NCBI GenBank assembly: GCA_022450045.1
Contig: JAKURD010000014.1
Location: forward strand, 1-64,000
Source: Gracilimonas sp.
GTDB taxonomy: Bacteria; Bacteroidota; Rhodothermia; Balneolales; Balneolaceae
Direction of reading: 5' to 3'
Length of the DNA stretch: 64,000 bases
Shown here piece by piece: positions 44,571 through 52,117 of the stretch; within the stretch, counting starts at the first letter, position 1, and every line of letters starts with the position of its first letter. A program made the translations under genes and the position numbers. Under the pieces are notes generated by a model. It ran no database searches and was not told the DNA's origin. It saw only the letters and a list, made by a program, of their open reading frames with translations.

Positions 44571-45203
44571 CTATTTCTCAAGGGGTATATGATAGGTGCA
44601 GGCGTGATCGCCTGAAGCGATATGGGTCTTGCGCTCGGCATTTTTATTAAAAAATTTTCTATAAAACATCACCTCCAGCTTGCAGGGCAGCTGCGTCTCC
44701 TTTACCACTTCGCTAAAGGGGCAATTGCACTTTTTTACAATCAGTGTTCCATTCGCTTCATCAAGATCAAACTCCGGCATGAACCCCTCTTCCTCCAGCA
44801 TAAGGGTAAGTACTTCAACGCGTAACTGCATGTCATCTGCGAGTGATTCATCCATACGCTTGTCAGCCTCCTCCAATCGTTCCTCCCAAAATGCCTGAAA
44901 AAATTCTTCGATTGTTTCTTCATCACCCTTCGATTTTAAGTAGCGGAGTAATTTCCTAATCAGTACCGATTCCGAGGAAGGAAAGAGGCTGTTCCCTTTA
45001 GGTGTCAGCTGGTACTGTAAGCTGGGGCGGCCCGGCCCGGAACGAATGTAGTCGCGTTCTAAATACCCGTCCCGTTCCAGTTGAAGAAAGTGTTCCCGAA
45101 GGGTTGTCTTGGCTAATTCCGTGTGCTCTACAGCCTCATCAATGAAGATTGTACCCTTTCGTTTTATGAGGTTAAGAAGTTCTTTTTTTGAGCCGGTAAA
45201 CAT
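44571..45203 (-). CDS. winged-helix regulator with C-terminal cysteine cluster (SufR/COG2345-like)
   Basis: A 210-residue regulator. Residues 1-75 are a winged helix (LIKRKGTIFIDEAVEHTELA, KTTLREHFLQLERDGYLERD and the wing SGPGRPSLQYQLTPKGNSLF). The C-terminal third has a Cys/His cluster: KKCNCPFSEVV, QLPCKLEVM and ASGDHACTYHIP. This is the pattern of SufR-like sensors, which bind an Fe-S cluster and respond to iron, oxygen or NO. It is transcribed away from the oxidase genes and probably controls them. The ATG at 45203 is preferred to a GTG 36 nt upstream. Confidence 0.8.
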   Translation of the reverse strand: MFTGSKKELLNLIKRKGTIFIDEAVEHTELAKTTLREHFLQLERDGYLERDYIRSGPGRPSLQYQLTPKGNSLFPSSESVLIRKLLRYLKSKGDEETIEEFFQAFWEERLEEADKRMDESLADDMQLRVEVLTLMLEEEGFMPEFDLDEANGTLIVKKCNCPFSEVVKETQLPCKLEVMFYRKFFNKNAERKTHIASGDHACTYHIPLEK

Positions 45204-45244
45204 GAGGTTATTTTTTTGAAATATTATTATACTTAGCACAGAGG

Positions 45245-45485
45245 CTATAGGGATTCAAGCTTCTGCTTAATAAGGGGAACAACAAATTCCTGCTCTATTT
45301 CAAAATTGCCTTTGAAGCGTAGAATATAACGTTTTCAGATTATAGTTAAGAAGGCGCAAAGTAGAATAGGCCAAAGGAGGAATCTCAAAACAGCGGCCTT
45401 TTTCTCCGAGTGTACGTATCAACTTCAGCATCTCGTTTTGATCCTCCCTAATGATTTCCAACACTTTGCAATACTTCCATTTCAC
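45245..45485 (-). pseudogene. frameshifted helical protein remnant (possible hemerythrin-like)
   Basis: The first piece (ATG at 45485) reads VLEIIREDQNEMLKLIRTLG, GRCFEIPPLAYSTLRLLNYN and then stops at 45300. A frame shifted by one base continues from about 45325 as FKGNFEIEQEFVVPLIKQKL to a stop at 45245. Joined, the ~79 residues resemble the HHE/hemerythrin domain in spacing (F-E-I-E-x-E-x-x-V-P for H-x-E-I-E-E-x-x-x-P). The metal-binding histidines are replaced by Gln and Asn, so the assignment is weak. One extra base explains the break. Confidence 0.4.
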
Positions 45486-45501
45486 TCCACTTTAACTGCT
45501 G

Positions 45502-45648
45502 TTATATCGAGCGCAAGGTTTCCTTTTTATGACTGGAAGGCTTCAAGCCTATAGATGCAAACAGTTGGTCCGCTCTCCGATCTGCCAAGATAGTTTGATC
45601 GAGGGTGGCATCGGGGATAGGTGGTGCAAGGTTTTGATTTGAATCCAT
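45502..45648 (-). pseudogene. remnant of a DUF542 (ScdA N-terminal-like) protein
   Basis: From the ATG at 45648 a 48-codon frame reads through ATLDQTILADRRADQLFASI and GLKPSSHKKETLRSI, then TAA. The same frame continues after the stop with QQLKWSEMEVLQSVGNH. The layout (LDxT..I..R.D..F..G(L/I)....HK.ETLRS) is that of the DUF542 domain at the N-terminus of Fe-S repair proteins of the ScdA/YtfE type. A stop codon sits where relatives have a residue before QQ. It is read as a nonsense-interrupted remnant. Confidence 0.5.
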
Positions 45649-45718
45649 AACGGCTGCTTTCTTGTTCCTATCAGCATTTAAACGGATAGAAAATATAGTA
45701 TTAATTTGTTTAATTAAT

Positions 45719-45740
45719 AAAAACGTTTTAAACCGTTTTT
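45719..45740. promoter_or_regulatory. 22 bp palindrome upstream of the oxidase operon (candidate operator)
   Basis: AAAAACGTTTTAAACCGTTT plus TT matches its own reverse complement at all but one symmetric pair of positions. It lies in a very A/T-rich stretch between the minus-strand remnants and the plus-strand oxidase genes, 75 nt before the first small ORF. The regulator encoded at 44571 is the natural candidate to bind it. Confidence 0.5.
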
Positions 45741-45814
45741 AATGTTGATATTAATTTTTGGGACTCCTACCTTTCTACTGAAGTAAAGAAAAGAAAGCTT
45801 AAAATCACCCCTTT

Positions 45815-46018
45815 ATGACATACATAGCACTCAATGAACGGCTTTCAGAAGAGGAGTGGGCGGAGCATGTGATCAACGAAGCAAAAGAGCCGCTGCCGGA
45901 TTGGGAGCAATGGAGTGGGCGCAAAGACAAGCGCAAGCACCTGATCGAAAACCGGGATGAGGAAATATTTCAAAGTCCTCTAATAAAATTGGTTAACGGT
46001 AATTCGGTAACCAGCTAA
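45815..46018 (+). CDS. small hypothetical protein at the head of the oxidase operon
   Basis: A 67-residue acidic protein (ERLSEEEWAEHVINEAKEPL, PDWEQWSGRKDKRKHL). No membrane segment or known motif. It stands 110 nt before the oxidase subunit I gene on the same strand and directly after the candidate operator, so it is probably expressed with the oxidase. Coding character looks real because charged residues and Trp are well spread, but I do not recognise the family. Confidence 0.5.
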   Translation: MTYIALNERLSEEEWAEHVINEAKEPLPDWEQWSGRKDKRKHLIENRDEEIFQSPLIKLVNGNSVTS

Positions 46019-46064
46019 TTATACCAATCACGAATAACGAGTAAGAAATAACCAAATTTGAGAT

Positions 46065-46136
46065 ATGAAACAATCATCAGGCCAAGCTAAAAAGGCAGAT
46101 TTTAACACAAATCTACTGGTCGAACCCCATGAATAA
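46065..46136 (+). CDS. 23-residue ORF overlapping the oxidase subunit I start
   Basis: Encodes MKQSSGQAKKADFNTNLLVE plus PHE and ends in TAA at 46134..46136, overlapping the oxidase ATG (46129) by 8 nt. It could be a leader whose translation feeds the oxidase start, or a chance frame. Confidence 0.3.
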   Translation: MKQSSGQAKKADFNTNLLVEPHE

Positions 46137-47568
46137 TCCTTCCGCTGTACAATCAGTTGGCCGTCCATTTACGGTGGAAAAAGCGAAAGCCGAAGAACGT
46201 ATCGACACATCGCCCGAATCGGTAAAACTGATCTTTACCTATATAGCGTTTTCCGCTTTCTGGCTGGTATTCGGCACGCTGGTGGGAGAATATTTGGGAT
46301 TCAAATTTGTATGGCCGGAACTCGACTCCATCTCATGGTTTTCTTTTGGTCGTCTGAGACCGGTTCATACCAATATACTATTCTGGGGATTTTTATCTCA
46401 GGCGATGATTGCACTGGCGCTGTACGTGGTACCGCGCACCAGCCAGCGCGAGCTGTACAGCTACAAGTTTGGATGGGTCAGTTTTTGGCTCATAAACACC
46501 TCGGTCTTCTTTGGGGTTATCACCCTGATGGCCGGTATTAATAACGGCGGACAGGAATATCGCGAAATCATCTGGCCCATATTCCTGCTGTTTGCGCTTG
46601 GCCTTATCTTGGTGGCGTATAACCTGTATAAAACCATAGCCGACCGCAATGTAAAAGAGATTTACATCTCCAACTGGTACATTTTGGCTGCCTGTTTGTG
46701 GACCATTGTGCTGGTGGTTACGGCATACCTACCGGGTTATCAGGAAGACGGTATCAGTCAGACAGTGGTACAAGGCTATTATATGCATCAAGGCGTGGGG
46801 CAGTGGTTCACCCCGATGGTGCTGGGGCTCACCTATTATTTTCTGCCCATATTACTGAATAAACCGATTTATTCGTATTCGCTGGGCGTGCTGGCCTTCT
46901 GGACCCAGATGGTATTTTATACCATGATTGGGGCGCATCACTTTGTTTTTAGTCCCATTCCCTGGTGGATTCAGACGCTGGCCATTGTATTCAGCGTGGG
47001 TATGTTCGTGCCGGTAACTGCGGGAGCCGGAAACTTTCTATTGACCATGCGGGGCAAATGGCGGTCGATTGCCCGCAGCTATTCCCTGCCCTTTATTTTA
47101 GCGGGCGTCCTCTTTTATGCTATTGTTTCCTATCAGGGTACGCTCGAAGCCTTCCGTTCGCTCAACAAGGTGTGGCACTTTACCAATTTTACTATTGCCC
47201 ATTCCCACATGAGCATGTACGGTTTCGTGGCCTTTTTGGTCTGGGGCGGCATTTATGGTCTGATCCCGCGCTTGACGGGTAAAGAGCCGCCACAATTTAC
47301 GGTGGGTGCTCACTTTTGGCTGGCACTCATTGGCGTATTGGTGTACAGTGTTCCATTAATGATTGGCGGTACGTTGCAGGGGTTAAGCTGGATGGCCGGC
47401 GAAGCCTTTATTGAATCGGTTACCCTGATGACACCCTATTGGGTATGGCGAGCCGTGGGGGGGACCATGATGTTCCTGTCACACCTGATATTTGCTTACA
47501 ACGTGTGGAAAATGCGTCCCGACTCGTGGCAAAGACTTCGACAAGTAACTGAATTACAAACTAATTAG
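46129..47568 (+). CDS. ccoN: cbb3-like haem-copper oxidase subunit I (CcoN-like)
   Basis: A 479-residue protein with about twelve membrane helices. Haem and copper ligands can be placed: His in GRLRPVHTNILFWGF (low-spin haem), His in YYMHQGVGQWFTPMVLG, the CuB pair in IGAHHFVFSPIPWW, and both His in FTIAHSHMSMYGF. The Tyr-containing PIYSYSLGVLAFWTQ matches the position of the cbb3 active-site tyrosine, favouring an O2-reducing oxidase over a NO reductase. The partner genes (fused CcoO-like cytochrome, small membrane protein, Ig-cytochrome) follow directly. GC is a little higher than in the flanks. Confidence 0.9.
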   Translation: MNNPSAVQSVGRPFTVEKAKAEERIDTSPESVKLIFTYIAFSAFWLVFGTLVGEYLGFKFVWPELDSISWFSFGRLRPVHTNILFWGFLSQAMIALALYVVPRTSQRELYSYKFGWVSFWLINTSVFFGVITLMAGINNGGQEYREIIWPIFLLFALGLILVAYNLYKTIADRNVKEIYISNWYILAACLWTIVLVVTAYLPGYQEDGISQTVVQGYYMHQGVGQWFTPMVLGLTYYFLPILLNKPIYSYSLGVLAFWTQMVFYTMIGAHHFVFSPIPWWIQTLAIVFSVGMFVPVTAGAGNFLLTMRGKWRSIARSYSLPFILAGVLFYAIVSYQGTLEAFRSLNKVWHFTNFTIAHSHMSMYGFVAFLVWGGIYGLIPRLTGKEPPQFTVGAHFWLALIGVLVYSVPLMIGGTLQGLSWMAGEAFIESVTLMTPYWVWRAVGGTMMFLSHLIFAYNVWKMRPDSWQRLRQVTELQTN

Positions 47569-47573
47569 TCAGC

Positions 47574-48587
47574 ATGAAGCTCAATTTTCATAAAAATCAC
47601 AAGCTGCTGTTTGGCGTAGTATTCTGGGGATTCGTGGCTCTGACCCTCATTATAGCTGTACTACCGGCCACTTGGGTGCAGCAGCAGAATGAACCGCTGC
47701 CCGCGAGTGAACCGATGACGGAATTACAGCGAAAAGGGCTCAATATTTTTATCAGTGAGGGATGTGTCTATTGCCACACCCAGCAGGTTCGCCCCATCGA
47801 AATGGATGAAAATTGGGGCCGGCCCTCAGCGCCCGGCGATTACGCGCGCATTAATCGACAGGATGTATGGCGACAAACCCCGGCAGTATTAGGCAGTGAG
47901 CGTACAGGGCCGGATTTAAGCAACATCGGCAAGCGGCAGCCTAGTGATGTGTGGCATTATATGCACCTTTACAATCCCCGTTCGGTGGTTAAAGAGTCTA
48001 TCATGCCCTCGTATCCCTGGCTGTTTGAGGTCGTAGAAAATCCATCTGATGGTGCCACTACCGTCTCCATGCCCGAAGGATATGGTCCCAAAAACGGAAC
48101 CATTATCGCAACCAGAGAAGCTGAAGCATTGGTCGCTTATTTGAAATCACTAAGTCAGGTGCCTATGGATGCCTGGCCTTCCGCTGCCCAACAGGCAAAG
48201 GCGGATTCGGCTGTTGCGTCTGCCGTAAAGAAAAAGGTTAATGGGGCCACGATTTACGCCAATAATTGTGCTTCCTGCCATCAGAACAATGGACAAGGCA
48301 TTCAGAGTACGTTTCCGTCGCTTGTTGGTGCAGCCTACGTAACCGAAAAGGATCCAACGCGACATATTCGGGCGGTACTTTATGGCCTGCAGGGCGTTAC
48401 CATCGACGGCAAGGATTACACAGGCGTCATGCAGCCGTTTGGTGAACTGCTCTCCGACGAGGAAGTGGCTGCCGTTATTAATTATGAACGTACAAACTGG
48501 GGCAATGATGCGCCCACTATCACTGCGGAAGACGTAACCAAGGTGCGGAATAACGACGAACTCAATAAAATTCAGCCCAACGAATAG
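47574..48587 (+). CDS. ccoO: CcoO-like cytochrome c fused to a second cytochrome c domain
   Basis: A 337-residue membrane-anchored di-haem cytochrome. One N-terminal TM (about residues 12-32) precedes the CcoO-like domain with its haem site EGCVYCHTQQVRP, then DVWRQTPAVLGSERTGPDLS and the Met-containing VKESIMPSYPWLF. After a linker, a second class I cytochrome begins at GATIYANNCASCHQNNGQG with its axial Met in GVMQPFGELLSDEEVAAVIN. In standard cbb3 enzymes CcoO has one haem and CcoP two more; here a single chain carries CcoO plus one haem. It delivers electrons to the subunit I haems. Confidence 0.9.
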   Translation: MKLNFHKNHKLLFGVVFWGFVALTLIIAVLPATWVQQQNEPLPASEPMTELQRKGLNIFISEGCVYCHTQQVRPIEMDENWGRPSAPGDYARINRQDVWRQTPAVLGSERTGPDLSNIGKRQPSDVWHYMHLYNPRSVVKESIMPSYPWLFEVVENPSDGATTVSMPEGYGPKNGTIIATREAEALVAYLKSLSQVPMDAWPSAAQQAKADSAVASAVKKKVNGATIYANNCASCHQNNGQGIQSTFPSLVGAAYVTEKDPTRHIRAVLYGLQGVTIDGKDYTGVMQPFGELLSDEEVAAVINYERTNWGNDAPTITAEDVTKVRNNDELNKIQPNE

Positions 48588-48590
48588 ATC

Positions 48591-48836
48591 ATGATTTCTT
48601 TACTGCTGACACTTGTTCAAAAAGGATCGGATTTTTCCACTTCAAGCAAAGGCCGGGAATACCTACCCCCTGACAGTCCACTCTACTATATCGTACTGAT
48701 TGGAGCATCCATCATTGTATTGGCAACCATCATACTGACGATCAAATGGTTTATCTGCCCGGGCGAAAAATCGGATGACCACATTAAACGTAAAATTCTG
48801 GACACAGACTCAACCGAATCACAACACAATGGCTGA
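48591..48836 (+). CDS. small single-TM subunit of the oxidase (CcoQ-like position)
   Basis: An 81-residue protein with one membrane segment (YYIVLIGASIIVLATIILTI, about residues 33-52) and a charged C-terminal tail. It starts 3 nt after the CcoO-like stop and overlaps the next start by 8 nt, so it belongs to the complex by context. Similarity to CcoQ is only in size and topology. Confidence 0.7.
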   Translation: MISLLLTLVQKGSDFSTSSKGREYLPPDSPLYYIVLIGASIIVLATIILTIKWFICPGEKSDDHIKRKILDTDSTESQHNG

Positions 48837-49662
48837 AGAAGACAAGAATAAAATTCACGTGTATCTGGACGGTCAGGATAAGCCTATTGTCTCTTATCGC
48901 CCACCGGTACGTTTTGAACTGGATACCACTCAGCTTGAAGACGGCCCGCACACACTGAAAGTTGTGGCCTCTGATTCTACGGGTCACCAAGGCGTACGAA
49001 CGATTAATTTTGAAGTTCGCAACGGTCCCGGCATCGATGTAGAAGGGTTGCAGGACAATGATATTCTGGATGGAAAAGTGCCTATATTGCTTAATGCCTA
49101 TGGCGGAGCTAAAGAAACGCTTTGGGAGCCGTCCCGAGCGGAGACCCCGGCGCCGGTTCCCACCTGGGCCTGGGTGATGCTGTTGGTCATTGCGGCCTGG
49201 AGCTCATTTTATATTGCCCAACAATGGAATGTGCCCAAGGAATATGCCGGTTCACCGACCTATAGCCAATATACCGGACAAGGTGAGCGCGGAGAGTCAT
49301 CGATCCAGACCCCGCCAGCATCCAAAGCAAATATTGGAGCCACCCTCTATCGCACCAGTTGCTCCAGTTGCCATCAGGCCAATGGAGAGGGCTTAAAGGG
49401 CGTATTCCCGCCGCTTGCGGGTGATCCTGTAGTGAAAGACGAGGACCCCTCCCGGCATATTGAGATCATATTGTTTGGCATGCAGGGAGAAGCTATCAAT
49501 GGTGTAGAATACTCAGCCGCTATGCCGCCATTTTCTCAACAGCTTTCGGATGAAGAAGTGGCAGCTATTATCAATCATGAACGAATAAGTTGGGGGAATG
49601 ATGCTCCAACAGTTACTTCAGACCAAGTTCAAGAAGTGCGTACGCAAGGAAACCCAAATTGA
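48829..49662 (+). CDS. Ig-like domain / TM / cytochrome c protein
   Basis: A 277-residue protein with an unusual order. Residues ~5-65 are a beta-domain with Ig-like repeats (VYLDGQDKPIVSYRPPVRFE and LEDGPHTLKVVASDSTGHQG). A TM follows at PTWAWVMLLVIAAWSSFYIA (about 125-145), then a class I cytochrome c with TLYRTSCSSCHQANGEG and axial Met in AAMPPFSQQLSDEEVAAIIN. The haem domain is closely similar to the second domain of the upstream gene, suggesting duplication. It occupies the place of CcoP and is probably its substitute. Confidence 0.85.
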   Translation: MAEEDKNKIHVYLDGQDKPIVSYRPPVRFELDTTQLEDGPHTLKVVASDSTGHQGVRTINFEVRNGPGIDVEGLQDNDILDGKVPILLNAYGGAKETLWEPSRAETPAPVPTWAWVMLLVIAAWSSFYIAQQWNVPKEYAGSPTYSQYTGQGERGESSIQTPPASKANIGATLYRTSCSSCHQANGEGLKGVFPPLAGDPVVKDEDPSRHIEIILFGMQGEAINGVEYSAAMPPFSQQLSDEEVAAIINHERISWGNDAPTVTSDQVQEVRTQGNPN

Positions 49663-49728
49663 GTGTATGAAAACAAAGGATGTTTAACATCTATAAAAAT
49701 TACAATCTTAATAAAATCATATAAAATT

Positions 49729-50154
49729 ATGCCGACAAGTAAAGCAAATGCAACATGGAACGGAGATCTGAAAAATGGAAACGGAGTTATGAAATTTGAC
49801 AGCGGCTATTACGAAGGAGAATACACCTTTGCTTCTCGTTTTGAGAACGGAAAGTGAACCAATCCGGAGGAGCTAATCGGTGCTGCGCATGCCGGTTGTT
49901 ACGCTATGGCTCTATCAAATGAACTGGCTGAAGCAGGTCATAACCCAAAATCAGTAGATGCACAAGCAGAAGTTACGTTTGAAATTACTGACAGCGGCCC
50001 GGCTATAACCGGAATAAAACTAATCGCAGTGGCCAATGTGCCAGGTATCGATAACGACACGTTCCAGCAATTTGCGGAGAGAGCGAAAGAAGGATGTCCG
50101 GTTTCCAAAGCATTAGCTGGAACGAATATAACCCTTAATGCAACATTGAAGTAA
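49729..50154 (+). pseudogene. OsmC-family peroxidase gene with in-frame TGA at a glycine position
   Basis: Read through one stop, the frame from the ATG at 49729 gives 141 residues with the OsmC layout: SKANATWNGDLKNGNGVMKF, SRFENGK, then TGA (49855..49857), then TNPEELIGAAHAGCYAMALS and GCPVSKAL. OsmC proteins reduce organic hydroperoxides with the two cysteines, both present here. The family sequence at the break is GK-G-TNPEEL; the TGA replaces that glycine and is one base from GGA. Nearby intact genes use TGA as stop, so a nonsense mutation or base-call error is more likely than recoding. Confidence 0.85.
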
Positions 50155-50210
50155 CCATCTCAATGCTAAATAAATACTTTAATTTTAAACAAAAAGTCTC
50201 ATTATCTATT

Positions 50211-50787
50211 ATGCGTTATCTAACTTACCTATTTCCGTTTGTTCTGTTATTGGTTACAGCTTGTGGAGGAGGCTCTGACAACAAGACCCGGGTTGAAAGC
50301 AGTACTAAAGCTCAAAACTCTATTCAGCAAGCATCTAATGTGCGAACTATTGATATCATCGGGGTTGACCAGATGAAGTCTGTCGTCAAAGATGAAAGCC
50401 AGCAAGGGATCACCACCGGCACAAAGGCAGGCAACGGCGGCATGCTGGAACTGGAAACTATTTCGGCTGAACCCGGCGAACAGATTCGTATCCGACTGAC
50501 GACCCAAAGTAAGCTGCCTGCTTCGGCCATGTCCCATAATTTTGTTCTACTGATGCTTTCGACAGATGTCGATGCTTTTTCTCAGGCAGCTATAAAGGAT
50601 AAAGACAACGAGTATATCCCATCCGAAATGACCGATCAGATCATAGCTCATACTGATCTGGCTGCCGGTGGCGAAACCGTTGAAGTTACCTTTACAGCTA
50701 CCTGAGCAAACAGGAGATTATCCTTTTATCTGTTCTTTCCCCGGACATTATGCTGCGGGTATGCAAGGCACCCTAAAAGTTGAATAG
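50211..50787 (+). pseudogene. azurin-like copper lipoprotein gene with +1 frameshift
   Basis: The ATG at 50211 begins a lipoprotein signal (YLFPFVLLLVTAC) and an azurin-like cupredoxin: LELETISAEPGEQIRIRLTT, then ASAMSHNFVLLMLS with the first copper His. The open frame stops at 50705. Removing one A at 50700 restores FTAPEQTGDYPFICSFPGHY and AAGMQGTLKVE, which carry the Cys, His and Met copper ligands, up to a TAG at 50785. As it stands the product lacks the copper site. Azurins donate electrons to terminal oxidases or nitrite reductases, which fits the adjacent oxidase genes. Confidence 0.85.
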
Positions 50788-50852
50788 GAAATGAGTCCAC
50801 GGTTCAGGTAAACGTTCTGCGGTTGTCTGGTCGTGGCTTTTCCGAAAATGGA

Positions 50853-50885
50853 TGGCAGTAAGGTTTACGCCAATAAATTAAAAAA
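50853..50885. repeat. 33 bp direct repeat, right copy
   Basis: Second copy of 44283..44315 with one mismatch. It ends 21 nt before the creatininase-family gene. Sequence on either side of the two copies is not related, so the repeat is bounded. Confidence 0.9.
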
Positions 50886-50906
50886 TAATCCAAAACAGGT
50901 CACATT

Positions 50907-51734
50907 ATGAAAAACGCTGTATTGCTGCTACTGATCATTCCAATTTTGTCCGGGAATATCTGGGCACAGGAATCACCAACCACCCGTGAAATGAATCTCA
51001 TTAACTGGCAGGAGTTTGAGAAGTTTGTACCTGAAAAGATTGAAACGGTTTTATTACCTACCGGAACCTTAGAGCCTCATGGGGTGATTCCGAATGGGTC
51101 GGATAATCTGGCTCCGGAAGCAATGGCGAGGGAGCTGGCAAGTGAGGTGAACGCACTGGTTGCACCAACACTGAATTATGGAATGACAGGAACACTGGCA
51201 GCTTATCCCGGTGCTTTTGCTATGAGCGAAGAAGTGTATCGCGCCTTTGTGGGTGAGATCCTGGAAGGCTTACATAAAAATGATTTTAAGAACATCATTA
51301 TTCTGAATGGTCACGGTGGTGGACAGACTGCTGTACTTCAGGATCTGGCAGCTGAACTATCAAACAAATTGCAGGTTCGGATCATGGTCATCAACTGGTG
51401 GAGTCTGGCTTCAGAAGATACCTTTGCTGTATTCGGTGAAAATGGTGGTCATGCCGGAAATAATGAGTCAGCCTATATGCAGGCCGTTACTCCCGATCAT
51501 ATTCATCCTGAGTGGTACACCGGACCGGAGATGACAACACCATATCCGAGTAGTAGTTCCTGGTCAGCGTATCCTTTTCCTTCTTCTATTGGATTATATG
51601 AGCCGGGAGAGGGGTTCCCTACTTTTGATCAGGATCAGGCTAAAGAATATTTTGAAAGAGTGAATACAAGGGTTGCTAACCTGATCAAAGAGGTGATCGG
51701 GAAGTGGGATATGGCCGGGTTATTCAGGGAGTGA
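50907..51734 (+). CDS. exported creatininase-family amidohydrolase
   Basis: A 275-residue protein with a signal peptide (AVLLLLIIPILSGNIWAQ) and the creatininase fold. The metal-binding pattern is visible: LPTGTLEPHGVIPNGSDNLA (Glu, His, Asp), IILNGHGGGQTAVLQ, and GHAGNNESAYMQAVTPD. Relatives hydrolyse creatinine or formamide-type amides; the exported Bacteroidota forms are uncharacterised. It starts just after the right copy of the 33 bp repeat. Its own upstream region is probably what originally followed the GH97 gene. Confidence 0.88.
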   Translation: MKNAVLLLLIIPILSGNIWAQESPTTREMNLINWQEFEKFVPEKIETVLLPTGTLEPHGVIPNGSDNLAPEAMARELASEVNALVAPTLNYGMTGTLAAYPGAFAMSEEVYRAFVGEILEGLHKNDFKNIIILNGHGGGQTAVLQDLAAELSNKLQVRIMVINWWSLASEDTFAVFGENGGHAGNNESAYMQAVTPDHIHPEWYTGPEMTTPYPSSSSWSAYPFPSSIGLYEPGEGFPTFDQDQAKEYFERVNTRVANLIKEVIGKWDMAGLFRE

Positions 51735-51778
51735 GGTTAATACTCGTTGGTGGAAATAAATACGTTTTATTTTATAAA

Positions 51779-52095
51779 TCAATGTGAGTTCGAGATAAGA
51801 ACTAAGGTAAAAGGATAAAAACAGATGCTTTTGGGCACCCAAGCTTGTTCTTAGCCTCATCCAGCATCCTGCGCCTGCACCATCGATCAGATGGGTAATC
51901 CATCTGATCGAATCCGTGGCTGTTTGCCCTGCCCCTCGGTCTGATGGCTCCAAGTCCATCTGACCGATTGCCTGATTTGGGCGCCTAAACTTGTTCTTAT
52001 CCTAATCCAATATTCTGCGCCTACACTATCAATCAGCTGATCCATTAGACGGATCTTGCAGCTATTTTAACATTCTTTATATCGAATTCAAGTTA
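51779..52095. repeat. dispersed TIR element, copy 6 (module B)
   Basis: 317 bp. The left end CAATGTGAGTTCGAGATAAG and the right end (complement TAACTTGAATTCGATATAAA) are degenerate terminal repeats. Between them is module B, with CACCATCGATCAGATGGG, GGTCTGATGGCTCCAAGTCC and GACGGATCTTGCAGCTATTT. It lies between the convergent creatininase and beta-propeller genes and contains no credible gene. Confidence 0.8.
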
Positions 52096-52117
52096 CTTAA
52101 TTTCTTTGTCATCGTTT

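Noticed and set aside
46129..47568. Nitric oxide reductase (NorB) instead of oxidase subunit I
   Set aside because: The tyrosine-containing YSY segment before the CuB helix and the CcoO-like partner favour a cbb3-like oxidase; the question is kept open only as a finding.
49855..49857. Selenocysteine at the TGA of the OsmC gene
   Set aside because: The position is a glycine in the family, the catalytic cysteines are elsewhere, and no SECIS-like hairpin is apparent right after the codon.
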